DNA from: Escherichia hormaechei_A
GTDB taxonomy: Bacteria; Pseudomonadota; Gammaproteobacteria; Enterobacterales; Enterobacteriaceae
Direction of reading: 5' to 3'
NCBI GenBank assembly: GCA_042434945.1
Contig: CP170191.1
Span: forward strand, 4,526,001-4,590,000
DNA length: 64,000 nt
Part shown: piece after piece, positions 42,067 to 51,503 of the stretch
Layout of the letters: every line of letters begins with the position of its first letter
Position numbering within the stretch: position 1 is the stretch's first letter
Translations under genes and position numbers: made by a program
The notes under the pieces: model-generated
Told to the model about the DNA's origin: nothing
What the model saw: the letters and a program-made list of their open reading frames with translations, nothing else
Databases searched by the model: none

Positions 42067-43011
42067 TTAACCCTGTTTCACCGCATCTTTTTTCGGTTGG
42101 TCATCAATCGGCTTACCGGACCAGTATCCAGCTAACAGCGAACCGGACAGGTTGTGCCAGACAGAGAACAGCGCCCCCGGCAGCGCTGCCAGCGGTGAGA
42201 AGTAAATTTTACCCAGCGCCGCTGCCAGGCCGGAGTTCTGCATCCCCACTTCGATCGCCAGCGTGCGGCAGGTGGATTCGTCAAAGCCAAACAGCTTTCC
42301 GCCCCAGTAACCGCCCAGCAGACCAATAGTGTTATGCAGCACAACCGCGACGATCACCGCAAAGCCCACCGAAGCGATGTGCGATGCGGAACCGGCTACC
42401 ACGGCGCTGATAATGGCCAGAATGCAGACCATCGAAAACGCGGGCAGATACGGCTCAACCGCTTTCACCACCCGCGGGAAGAGATGGTGGATCACCAGCC
42501 CCAGCGCAATCGGGATCACCACGATTTGCAGGATGCTGAGCAGCATGCCCATCACGTCCACCTGGATATGCGCGTCCACATACAGGCGGGTTAACAGCGG
42601 CGTGGCAATCACGCCCACCAGCGTGGAAACCGACGAGATGGTGACGGAGAGCGCCACGTCGCCTTTCGCCAGATAGATCATGACGTTAGATGCCGTACCG
42701 CTGGCGACGCTCCCCACCAGCACCATCCCGGCGGAAAGGTCGGGCGGCATCTTAAAGGCCATCGCCAGCAGCCATGCCGCGAGCGGCATCACCAGGTAGT
42801 GCAGGAAAATCCCTGCGGCAACCGGTGCCGGGCGAGACAGCACGCGTTTGAAATCGTCAATTTTCAGATGCACGCCCATGCCGAACATAATCAGCATCAG
42901 CAGCGTGGTGACCCACGGACCAATGCCCGTGAACGTGGCAGGAGTGTAATACGCGAGTACAGAGAGCAGCAGCGCCCATAACGGGAACAGCCGGGTGATA
43001 GCGGAGAGCAT
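42067..43011 (-). CDS. panS: BASS-family transporter, PanS-like
   Basis: 314 residues with nine or ten hydrophobic helices. The bile acid:sodium symporter family signature is the broken-helix motif SGTASNVM (104-111), with a second helix-crossover segment in the C-terminal half (EVGMQNSGLAAAL). Salmonella PanS, a ketopantoate/pantoate/pantothenate importer, belongs to this family and fits the size, but substrate assignment is by family only. It lies downstream of lysC on the same strand, after a terminator. To my knowledge K-12 has no gene at this place, where yjbD and lysC are neighbours. Confidence 0.7.
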   Translation of the reverse strand: MLSAITRLFPLWALLLSVLAYYTPATFTGIGPWVTTLLMLIMFGMGVHLKIDDFKRVLSRPAPVAAGIFLHYLVMPLAAWLLAMAFKMPPDLSAGMVLVGSVASGTASNVMIYLAKGDVALSVTISSVSTLVGVIATPLLTRLYVDAHIQVDVMGMLLSILQIVVIPIALGLVIHHLFPRVVKAVEPYLPAFSMVCILAIISAVVAGSASHIASVGFAVIVAVVLHNTIGLLGGYWGGKLFGFDESTCRTLAIEVGMQNSGLAAALGKIYFSPLAALPGALFSVWHNLSGSLLAGYWSGKPIDDQPKKDAVKQG

Positions 43012-43049
43012 AGTGAATTCCTTGCAGTATTGTCGTGTTGTTTTGTTAT

Positions 43050-43075
43050 AAAAAAGCCGGGTCTGTGCCCGGCTT
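43050..43075 (-). terminator. Intrinsic terminator of lysC
   Basis: On the minus strand AAGCCGGG, loop CACAGA, CCCGGCTT followed by a TTTTAT tail, 30 bases after the lysC stop. It separates lysC from the downstream transporter. Confidence 0.92.
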
Positions 43076-43104
43076 ATTGATATTGTTTATCGTGCTAACG
43101 AATT

Positions 43105-44454
43105 TTATTCAAACAAATTCTGATGAAGTTTCTGCACGACCTGCTCGGCCTGATCGGCAGGGACCAGGAAGCAGAGGTTGTAGCTGGACGCGCCGTAGCA
43201 AATCATGCGGATATTGAACGGGTCGAGCACGCCGAACACCTCTTTGCCCACGCCGCACGCGCGCGACAGCTTATTACCGATGATGGCAACCAGCGCCAGA
43301 TCTTCTTCCACCTCCACGCGGCACAACTCGGAAAGCTCAATCAGCAGCGACTGCGTCAGCAGGGTGTCGCCGGTAGAGGTGGAGCCGGTGGTGTCGAGCG
43401 TCAGCGCGATGCTGACTTCTGACGTGGTGATCAGGTCCACGGAGATATTGTGGCGCGCCAGGATGCCAAACACTTCCGCCAGAAATCCACGGGAGTGCAG
43501 CATATTATGGCTGTGCAGGGTAACCAGCGTCTGCTTACGACGCAGGGCCAGCGCGCGGAACAGCGGTGGGTTCTCGGTTTTCTTGCAGACCAGCGTCCCG
43601 CCCGCCTTTGGATCTTTACTGGAGCCAACGAAGACCGGAATGTCGCTGCGCACGGCGGGCAGCAGCGTGGCCGGGTGCAGCACTTTCGCGCCGAAAGTCG
43701 CCATTTCAGCCGCTTCTTCAAAGGCGATCACGTCAATACGTTTTGCCGCAGAGACCACGCGTGGGTCGGTGGTGTAGATACCCGGCACGTCCGTCCAGAT
43801 ATCCACGCGGGTGGCGTGCAGGGCTTCACCCAGCAGGGCGGCGGTGTAGTCGCTGCCGCCACGGCCCAGCGTGGTTGTGCGCCCTTTGGCTTCGCTGCCG
43901 ATAAAGCCCTGGGTGATCACTATGCCTTCATCCAGGCGCGGGGCAAGCTGCTGGTTAGTCAGCTCAGCCAGGGCTTCCACGTCCGGCTCGGCGCGGCCAA
44001 AGCGGTCGCTGGTGCGCATCACTTTACGCACGTCGAACCACTGCGCCTGAATATTGCGCTCGCGCATGATCTCAACGAACAGCAGTGTGGACATCAGTTC
44101 GCCGTGGCTGACCAGTTCATCGGTCAGTGCGCTGGAGGTGGCCAGCGACGCGGCTTCTGCCAGGGTGGTGATATTTTCCAGCAGGCGTTCCACTTCCTCA
44201 CGAATGACGTTCGGGTTTTGCAGACGCTCGAGAATGTCGAACTGAATTTTGCGCAGTGCATCCAGCTTCACGAAACGCTCGGTCGCTTCCAGTCCTTCAG
44301 ACAGGGAAACCAGCAGGTTCGTCACGCCGGCTGAGGCGGAAAGCACCACCAGGCGGGTATTCGGATCGGCCAGCACCACATCGGCGCTGCGGTTCATGGC
44401 ATCGTAGTCTGCCACACTGGTGCCGCCAAACTTGGCGACCACAAAACTCGTCAT
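43105..44454 (-). CDS. lysC: Lysine-sensitive aspartate kinase III
   Basis: 449 residues. The aspartokinase domain (1-290) begins VVAKFGGTSVAD with the catalytic lysine, and GRGGSDYTAALL is the nucleotide-binding segment. Two ACT domains follow (about 310-449) and form the lysine allosteric site. It phosphorylates aspartate for lysine, threonine and methionine synthesis. The protein differs from K-12 LysC at dozens of positions as recalled (for example the first residues MTSFVVAKF against MSEIVVSKF), unlike neighbouring pgi. The leader is short and lacks the lysine riboswitch. Terminated by the hairpin at 43050-43075. Confidence 0.96.
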   Translation of the reverse strand: MTSFVVAKFGGTSVADYDAMNRSADVVLADPNTRLVVLSASAGVTNLLVSLSEGLEATERFVKLDALRKIQFDILERLQNPNVIREEVERLLENITTLAEAASLATSSALTDELVSHGELMSTLLFVEIMRERNIQAQWFDVRKVMRTSDRFGRAEPDVEALAELTNQQLAPRLDEGIVITQGFIGSEAKGRTTTLGRGGSDYTAALLGEALHATRVDIWTDVPGIYTTDPRVVSAAKRIDVIAFEEAAEMATFGAKVLHPATLLPAVRSDIPVFVGSSKDPKAGGTLVCKKTENPPLFRALALRRKQTLVTLHSHNMLHSRGFLAEVFGILARHNISVDLITTSEVSIALTLDTTGSTSTGDTLLTQSLLIELSELCRVEVEEDLALVAIIGNKLSRACGVGKEVFGVLDPFNIRMICYGASSYNLCFLVPADQAEQVVQKLHQNLFE

Positions 44455-44567
44455 AACAACCTCGTGTCAGGGAATGAATAGAGCGACCTTGGCACAAGAA
44501 TGAAGCGAGAACAGGTGCAGGCGCAAAATACGGCCCTATAAATAAAATGCGGGGGAGGTCCTGTCAA
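44455..44567 (-). promoter_or_regulatory. lysC promoter and short leader
   Basis: TTGACA (44562-44567), a 17-base spacer and TATTTA (44539-44544) on the minus strand form a near-consensus sigma-70 promoter. Transcription from about 44532 would give a leader of about 78 bases. That is too short for the roughly 170-base lysine aptamer, whose conserved blocks are not found anywhere between lysC and pgi. The last 40 bases (CTTGTGCCAAGG ... CCTGACACGAGG) resemble the end of the K-12 leader. Confidence 0.75.
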
Positions 44568-44831
44568 TGCTGGGATTATGCGGATTTTTCATGGGGGGGT
44601 ACCCCTCAGAAACAGGACTTATAACAGGCCCATATTTTATGCTCCTTTTTCCCCCTTTTTGACCAACATTTCGCCACGCCGGAAGGGCGCGACAGCAGCT
44701 ATACTTTTCGGGTCTTTTCACCTGCGTTTGATGCAGACCAGGGCAATGGCACTAAAAACCATCACATTTTTCTGTGACTGGCGCTACAATCTTCCAAAGT
44801 CACAATTCTCAAAATCAGAAGAGTATTGCTA
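44568..44831 (+). other. Intergenic region upstream of pgi
   Basis: 264 bases between the lysC promoter and pgi. It contains a GGGGTACCCC palindrome near 44595 and inverted copies of GTCCTGT (44558-44564) and ACAGGAC (44612-44618) flanking the lysC -35. Nearer pgi there is a TACAAT -10-like hexamer at about 44784. No convincing open reading frame. Confidence 0.5.
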
Positions 44832-46481
44832 ATGAAAAACATCAATCCAACGCAGACCGCTGCCTGGCAGGCACTACAGAAACACTTCGATGAAATGAAA
44901 GACGTTACGATCGCCGATCTTTTTGCTAAAGACGGCGATCGTTTTTCTAAGTTCTCCGCAACATTCGACGATCAGATGCTGGTGGATTACTCCAAAAACC
45001 GCATCACCGAAGAGACGCTGGCGAAATTACAGGATCTGGCGAAAGAGTGCGATCTGGCGGGCGCGATTAAGTCGATGTTCTCTGGCGAGAAGATCAACCG
45101 CACTGAAAACCGCGCCGTGCTGCACGTAGCGCTGCGTAACCGTAGCAATACCCCGATTTTGGTTGATGGCAAAGACGTAATGCCGGAAGTCAACGCGGTG
45201 CTGGAGAAGATGAAAACCTTCTCAGAAGCGATTATTTCCGGTGAGTGGAAAGGTTATACCGGCAAAGCAATCACTGACGTAGTGAACATCGGGATCGGCG
45301 GTTCTGACCTCGGCCCATACATGGTGACCGAAGCACTGCGTCCGTACAAAAACCACCTGAACATGCACTTTGTTTCTAACGTCGATGGGACTCACATCGC
45401 TGAAGTGCTGAAAAAAGTAAACCCGGAAACCACGCTGTTCCTGGTAGCATCTAAAACCTTCACCACTCAGGAAACCATGACCAACGCCCATAGCGCGCGT
45501 GACTGGTTCCTGAAAGCGGCAGGTGATGAAAAACACGTTGCGAAACACTTCGCTGCGCTCTCCACCAATGCCAAAGCCGTTGGCGAGTTTGGTATTGATA
45601 CTGCCAACATGTTCGAGTTCTGGGACTGGGTTGGCGGCCGTTACTCTTTGTGGTCAGCGATTGGCCTGTCGATTGTTCTCTCCATCGGCTTTGATAACTT
45701 CGTTGAACTGCTTTCTGGCGCACACGCGATGGACAAGCATTTCTCCACCACGCCTGCCGAGAAAAACCTGCCTGTACTGCTGGCGCTGATTGGCATCTGG
45801 TACAACAATTTCTTTGGTGCGGAAACTGAAGCGATTCTGCCGTATGACCAGTATATGCACCGTTTCGCGGCGTACTTCCAGCAGGGCAATATGGAGTCCA
45901 ACGGTAAGTATGTTGACCGTAACGGTAACGTTGTGGATTACCAGACTGGCCCGATTATCTGGGGTGAACCAGGCACTAACGGTCAGCACGCGTTCTACCA
46001 GCTGATCCACCAGGGAACCAAAATGGTACCGTGCGATTTCATCGCCCCGGCTATCACCCATAACCCGCTCTCTGATCACCACCAGAAACTGCTGTCTAAC
46101 TTCTTCGCCCAGACCGAAGCGCTGGCGTTTGGTAAATCCCGTGAAGTGGTTGAGCAGGAATATCGCGATCAGGGTAAAGATCCGGCAACGCTTGACTACG
46201 TGGTGCCGTTCAAAGTGTTCGAAGGTAACCGCCCGACCAACTCCATCCTGCTGCGCGAAATCACTCCGTTCAGCCTGGGGGCGTTGATTGCGCTGTATGA
46301 GCACAAAATCTTTACTCAGGGCGTGATCCTGAACATCTTCACCTTCGACCAGTGGGGCGTGGAGCTGGGTAAACAACTGGCAAACCGTATTCTGCCAGAG
46401 CTGAAAGATGATAAAGAAATCAGCAGCCACGATAGCTCGACCAATGGTCTGATTAACCGCTATAAAGCGTGGCGCGGTTAA
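44832..46481 (+). CDS. pgi: Glucose-6-phosphate isomerase
   Basis: 549 residues from the ATG at 44832; an in-frame ATG two codons earlier is rejected on family length. It interconverts glucose 6-phosphate and fructose 6-phosphate. Signature segments are [14 protein letters not shown] (phosphate binding), [14 protein letters not shown], the catalytic glutamate in [10 protein letters not shown], the [15 protein letters not shown] histidine, and the C-terminal lysine in [12 protein letters not shown]. The protein appears identical to E. coli, marking a return to K-12-like sequence after the divergent block. Confidence 0.97.
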
Positions 46482-46506
46482 TCATCGTTCATGCCTGATG
46501 CCGCTA

Positions 46507-46586
46507 TGTAGGCCGGATAAGGCGTTCACGCCGCATCCGGCAACCGATGCCTGATGCGACGCGGTCGCGTCTTATCAGGCCTACAG
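46507..46586. repeat. BIME (paired REP) after pgi
   Basis: GTAGGCCGGATAAGGCGTTC and CGCATCCGGC form one REP, and CCTGATGCGACG...CGTCTTATCAGGCCTAC forms the inverse partner. Typical of E. coli 3' regions. Confidence 0.95.
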
Positions 46587-46657
46587 GTCGATGCCGATAT
46601 GTACATCGTATTCGGCAATTAATACATAGCACGATTGATTAAATAACCTTAATAACA

Positions 46658-46685
46658 ATGCCGACGTTATGTCGGCATTTTTTTA
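46658..46685 (+). terminator. Intrinsic terminator of pgi
   Basis: ATGCCGAC / GTCGGCAT stem, GTTAT loop, then seven T residues. Confidence 0.93.
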
Positions 46686-46832
46686 TCAGATAAATCCCCT
46701 TGTCTGTGATTTAACGGAAATCATACCGTGAGGTTAATCCTAAAATAGATTTTTAATCGTTGTTTATTTCGGAAAATACGCAGATTAATTACTTTTGTTT
46801 TTATTTTAAGTTTATGATTTTTATTGTTATTT

Positions 46833-46879
46833 AAATATAAGTTGAAACTTATATTTGATATTCATTCCAATTATCCTAA
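46833..46879 (+). promoter_or_regulatory. AT palindrome and RcsB-like site upstream of yjbE
   Basis: AAATATAAGTT-GA-AACTTATATTT (46833-46856) is a perfect 24-base palindrome in the AT-rich 300-base gap between pgi and yjbE. TTCCAATTATCCTAA at 46865-46879 resembles an RcsA/RcsB box, and the yjbEFGH operon is RcsB-controlled in E. coli. Which of the two is functional is unknown. Confidence 0.5.
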
Positions 46880-46992
46880 AACACCATCGCTAATTCCCCG
46901 CGCCGTAATTCGCATGCTTTAGTTGTGTATACTCGATCCCGCCCGAAATGTTTTTGGGTAAATCTCCATTCATTCAATGAAGGGAAATTGTT

Positions 46993-47235
46993 ATGAAAAA
47001 AGTTCTGTATGGCATTTTTGCCATATCTGCGCTTGCGGCGACTTCTGCGTGGGCTGCACCTGTACAGGTGGGCGAAGCGGCAGGGTCGGCAGCAACGTCG
47101 GTTTCGGCGGGGAGTTCCTCCGCGACCAGCGTCAGCACCGTAAGCTCGGCGGTGGGTGTCGCGCTCGCGGCAACCGGTGGCGGTGATGGTTCTAATACCG
47201 GGACCACCACAACCACAACCACCAGTACCCAGTAA
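46993..47235 (+). CDS. yjbE: Small secreted protein YjbE
   Basis: 80 residues. A cleavable signal peptide [21 protein letters not shown] is followed by a short mature part rich in Ser, Thr, Gly and Ala that ends in a run of threonines. First gene of yjbEFGH, an operon linked in E. coli to production of an extracellular polysaccharide and biofilm. The molecular role is unknown. AAGGGAAATTG precedes the ATG. Confidence 0.92.
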
Positions 47236-47349
47236 TAAAGTATGTATCCCCAAAATAATTCGAGTCATCGCATCTGTGGCTTGAAATATGAAGGGGATTA
47301 ACCATAACCACACTCCGGTGTGGTTATTCTGCCCCTCTGGAGAAGAGTC

Positions 47350-47988
47350 GTGAAGCGACCTGCACTCATTCTTATCTGCCTGTTATTACAGGCCTGTTCA
47401 GCCACGACTAAAGAGCTGGGCAATTCACTGTGGGACAGTCTGTTCGGCACGCCAGGCGTACAGCTGACGGACGATGATATTCAAAATATGCCCTACGCCA
47501 GCCAGTACATGCAGCTTAATGGCGGGCCGCAATTGTTTGTGGTGCTGGCCTTCGCTGAAGACGGACAACAAAAATGGGTCACTCAGGATCAAGCCACTCT
47601 CGTCACACAACATGGTCGTCTGGTGAAGACTTTGCTTGGCGGCGACAACCTGATTGAAGTGAATAACCTTGCCGCCGACCCGCTGATTAAACCCGCACAA
47701 ATCATTGATGGTGCAACCTGGACGCGCACGATGGGCTGGACCGAGTATAAGCAGGTACGCTACGCCACCGCACGATCAGTCTTCAAATGGAATGGTACCG
47801 ATACCGTCAAAGTCGGCAGCGATGAAACCCCGGTTCGCGTGCTGGACGAAGAAGTCTCCACCGACCAGGCGCGCTGGCATAACCGCTATTGGATCGACAG
47901 CGTAGGGCAAATTCGCCAGTCGGAACAGTATCTCGGCGCGGATTATTTCCCGGTGAAAACCACTCTCATCAAGGCGGCAAAACAATGA
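47350..47988 (+). CDS. yjbF: Lipoprotein YjbF (GfcB family)
   Basis: 212 residues from the GTG at 47350, with GGAGAAGAG upstream. The lipoprotein signal peptide RPALILICLLLQAC has lipobox LLQAC, so the mature protein is lipid-anchored. It is a paralogue of GfcB in the group 4 capsule operon. Role in exopolysaccharide export inferred from the operon. The stop overlaps the yjbG start (ATGA). Confidence 0.92.
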   Translation: MKRPALILICLLLQACSATTKELGNSLWDSLFGTPGVQLTDDDIQNMPYASQYMQLNGGPQLFVVLAFAEDGQQKWVTQDQATLVTQHGRLVKTLLGGDNLIEVNNLAADPLIKPAQIIDGATWTRTMGWTEYKQVRYATARSVFKWNGTDTVKVGSDETPVRVLDEEVSTDQARWHNRYWIDSVGQIRQSEQYLGADYFPVKTTLIKAAKQ

Positions 47989-48722
47989 TTAAACAAACTT
48001 TTGTCGCGTTGCTTTTGAGTGTGGGAGCGTCATCGGTCTTCGCGGCAGGAACCGTCAAGGTGTTCAGCAATGGCAGCAGTGAGGCCAAAACGCTAACGGG
48101 CGCAGAGCATTTAATCGATCTGGTAGGCCAACCGCGGCTGGCAAACAGCTGGTGGCCCGGTGCGGTGATTAGCGAAGAGCTGGCAACGGCGGCAGCATTG
48201 CGGCAGCAGCAGGCGTTGCTGACACGGCTGGCAGAACTGGCTGCAGATTCCAGCGCCGACGATGCCGCCGCGATTAACGCCTTACGCCAGCAAATTCAGG
48301 CGTTGAAAGTGACGGGCAGGCAAAAAATCAATCTTGATCCTGATATCGTCCGCGTTGCCGAACGCGGTAACCCACCGTTGCAGGGCAACTACACGCTGTG
48401 GGTCGGGCCACCACCGTCCACGGTCACGCTGTTCGGGCTTATCAGCCGTCCTGGCAAGCAGCCATTCACTCCAGGTCGCGACGTGGCGAGCTATCTCTCC
48501 GGGCAGAACCTGCTTAGCGGTGCGGATCGCAGCTACGCGTGGGTGGTTTACCCGGACGGACGCACGCAAAAAGCGCCGGTGGCTTACTGGAACAAGCGTC
48601 ACGTAGAGCCGATGCCCGGCAGCATTATTTATGTTGGCCTCGCGGACTCCGTCTGGAGTGAGACGCCTGATGCCCTTAACGCCGACATTCTTCAGACTCT
48701 GACGCAGCGGATACCCCAATAA
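47985..48722 (+). CDS. yjbG: Periplasmic protein YjbG (GfcC family)
   Basis: 245 residues from the ATG overlapping the yjbF stop. A signal peptide (MIKQTFVALLLSVGASSVFA) leads to a mature protein with the ubiquitin-like beta-grasp folds known for the homologue GfcC. A helical stretch rich in Gln and Ala (about 70-105) separates the two halves. Predicted periplasmic partner of yjbF and yjbH. Its stop overlaps the yjbH start by one base. Confidence 0.92.
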   Translation: MIKQTFVALLLSVGASSVFAAGTVKVFSNGSSEAKTLTGAEHLIDLVGQPRLANSWWPGAVISEELATAAALRQQQALLTRLAELAADSSADDAAAINALRQQIQALKVTGRQKINLDPDIVRVAERGNPPLQGNYTLWVGPPPSTVTLFGLISRPGKQPFTPGRDVASYLSGQNLLSGADRSYAWVVYPDGRTQKAPVAYWNKRHVEPMPGSIIYVGLADSVWSETPDALNADILQTLTQRIPQ

Positions 48723-50818
48723 TGAAAAAAAGACATCTGCTTAGCTTACTGGCGCTGGGCATTAGCATGGCTTGCTACGGCGAAACATATCCTGCGCCCA
48801 TTGGCCCGTCGCAGTCGGATTTCGGTGGCGTAGGATTATTACAAACGCCCACCGCACGCATGGCGCGGGAAGGGGAGTTGAGCCTGAACTATCGCGATAA
48901 CGATCAGTACCGTTATTACTCAGCTTCAGTGCAACTCTTCCCGTGGCTGGAAACAACGCTGCGCTACACCGACGTGCGCACCCGGCAGTACAGCAGCGTC
49001 GAAGCGTTCTCTGGCGATCAAACGTATAAAGATAAAGCCTTCGATCTCAAACTGCGTTTGTGGGAAGAGAGTTACTGGCTGCCGCAAGTGGCGGTTGGTG
49101 CGCGGGATATCGGCGGTACGGGGCTGTTTGATGCGGAATATCTTGTTGCCAGCAAAGCCTGGGGGCCGTTCGATTTTACGCTCGGCCTGGGCTGGGGATA
49201 TTTGGGCACCAGCGGTAATGTGAAAAATCCGCTCTGTTCAGCCAGTGATAAATATTGCTATCGCGATAACAGCTACAAACAGGCGGGATCTATCGACGGT
49301 AGCCAGATGTTCCACGGTCCTGCCTCACTGTTTGGCGGCGTGGAATACCAGACGCCCTGGCAACCGCTGCGCCTGAAACTGGAGTATGAAGGCAATAATT
49401 ATCAGCAGGATTTTGCCGGGAAGCTGGAGCAAAAAAGTAAGTTTAACGTCGGTGCGATTTATCGCGTTACCGATTGGGCCGACGTTAACCTTAGCTATGA
49501 ACGTGGCAACACCTTTATGTTTGGCGTTACGTTGCGCACCAACTTTAACGATCTGCGCCCGTCTTACAACGATAACGCCCGCCCGCAATATCAACCGCAG
49601 CCGCAGGATGCCATTTTGCAGCATTCGGTGGTGGCGAATCAGTTAACGCTGTTGAAATACAATGCTGGACTTGCCGATCCACAGATCCAGGCGAAAGGCG
49701 ATACGCTGTATGTTACCGGCGAGCAGGTGAAATATCGTGATTCGCGCGAAGGGATCATCCGTGCGAATCGGATCGTGATGAACGATCTGCCGGATGGGAT
49801 CAAAACGATCCGCATTACGGAAAATCGCCTTAACATGCCGCAGGTGACGACGGAAACCGATGTCGCCAGCCTGAAAAATCATCTCGCCGGAGAGCCGTTG
49901 GGCCACGAAACGACGCTGGCGCAAAAACGCGTCGAGCCAGTGGTTCCGCAGTCCACCGAGCAGGGCTGGTATATCGACAAATCACGCTTTGATTTCCATA
50001 TCGATCCGGTGCTGAACCAGTCGGTCGGTGGCCCGGAAAACTTTTACATGTATCAGCTGGGCGTGATGGGAACGGCAGATTTGTGGCTGACGGACCATCT
50101 GCTGACCACCGGCAGCCTGTTTGCAAATCTTGCCAACAACTACGACAAGTTTAACTACACTAATCCTCCGCAGGACTCGCACTTACCGCGCGTGCGTACC
50201 CATGTGCGCGAGTATGTGCAGAACGATGTCTATGTGAATAACCTGCAAGCCAACTACTTCCAGCATCTGGGCAACGGCTTCTACGGTCAGGTCTACGGTG
50301 GTTATCTCGAAACCATGTTTGGCGGTGCGGGGGCAGAAGTGTTGTATCGCCCGCTGGACAGCAACTGGGCGTTTGGTCTGGATGCCAACTACGTTAAACA
50401 GCGCGACTGGCGTAGTGCAAAAGATATGATGAAATTCACCGACTACAGCGTGAAAACCGGACATCTGACCGCCTACTGGACGCCATCTTTCGCTCAGGAT
50501 GTGTTAGTTAAAGCCAGCGTCGGGCAGTATCTGGCAGGGGATAAAGGCGGCACGCTGGAGATCGCCAAACGCTTTGATAGCGGCGTGGTGGTGGGTGGCT
50601 ATGCCACGATCACTAATGTTTCGAAAGAGGAGTACGGCGAAGGGGACTTCACCAAAGGCGTGTATGTCTCGGTACCGTTGGATCTCTTCTCGTCTGGCCC
50701 GACACGCAGCCGTGCGGCGATTGGCTGGACGCCGCTGACGCGTGACGGTGGTCAGCAACTTGGGCGTAAGTTCCAGTTGTATGACATGACCAGCGATAAG
50801 AACATTAACTTCCGCTGA
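48722..50818 (+). CDS. yjbH: Outer-membrane barrel protein YjbH (GfcD family)
   Basis: 698 residues. The signal peptide ([20 protein letters not shown]) precedes alternating strands with aromatic girdle residues through the protein, the pattern of a double or large beta-barrel. It is a GfcD paralogue, thought to form the outer-membrane exit for the polysaccharide made by the operon. Last gene of yjbEFGH, followed by a BIME. Frame intact and length as in K-12. Confidence 0.92.
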
Positions 50819-50821
50819 TGC

Positions 50822-50906
50822 TTATTTGCCCGGTGGCGCTGCGCTTACCGGGCCTACGAGAGTGTTTTTGTAGGCCGGGCAAACGCAGTGCCGCCCGGCA
50901 AGAATG
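50822..50906. repeat. BIME between yjbH and psiE
   Basis: TTGCCCGGTGGCGCTGCG with CCGGGCCTACG, then the reverse partner TAGGCCGGGCAAACGCAG ending GCCGCCCGGCAAG. Two REP palindromes in opposite orientation. Confidence 0.9.
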
Positions 50907-50997
50907 TTCATCTGGACAAAACATACACAAAAAATATAGATCTCCGTCACATTTTTGCGTTATACAGGAAGCTCGCCACTGTGAAGGAGGTACTGCT

Positions 50998-51408
50998 ATG
51001 ACGTCACTCTCTCGTCCGCGCGTGGAGTTTATCTCCACCATTTTGCAGACCGTACTCAATCTTGGCCTGCTGTGCCTCGGCCTGATTTTGGTTGTCTTCC
51101 TCGGCAAAGAAACGGTGCATCTGGCTGATGTGCTGTTCGCGCCAGAACAAACCAGCAAATATGAGCTGGTAGAAGGACTGGTGGTTTACTTTCTCTATTT
51201 CGAATTTATCGCGCTGATTGTGAAGTACTTTCAGTCCGGTTTTCACTTCCCGCTACGTTACTTTGTCTATATTGGGATCACCGCCATTGTGCGCTTGATC
51301 ATCGTCGATCATAAATCGCCACTGGATGTGTTGATCTACTCGGCTGCGATCCTGTTACTGGTGATCACCCTGTGGCTGTGTAATTCGAAACGGCTGAAGC
51401 GGGAGTAA
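50998..51408 (+). CDS. psiE: Phosphate-starvation-inducible inner-membrane protein PsiE
   Basis: 136 residues from the ATG at 50998, with GAAGGAGG upstream; the longer reading beginning in the BIME is rejected. Four hydrophobic helices (about 15-37, 55-80, 85-105, 112-130) indicate an integral membrane protein. In E. coli it is induced by PhoB under phosphate starvation and activated by CRP; its biochemical role is unknown. It lies convergent with malG. Confidence 0.93.
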
Positions 51409-51503
51409 AAAAAAATGGCGGCCCGTGAGCGCCGAATAACAGTCCACAAGTTGGGATAACGTAAGTTGAGGGTGCAGCGGCATAACATTGGCAGAACAAC
51501 ATC

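Noticed and set aside
44578..44832. 84-codon frame upstream of pgi
   Set aside because: Low-complexity start, no ribosome site, and it overlaps the lysC/pgi control region.
50818..50997. Extended start of psiE within the BIME
   Set aside because: The added residues are translated REP sequence; the ATG at 50998 has a strong ribosome site and gives the family length.
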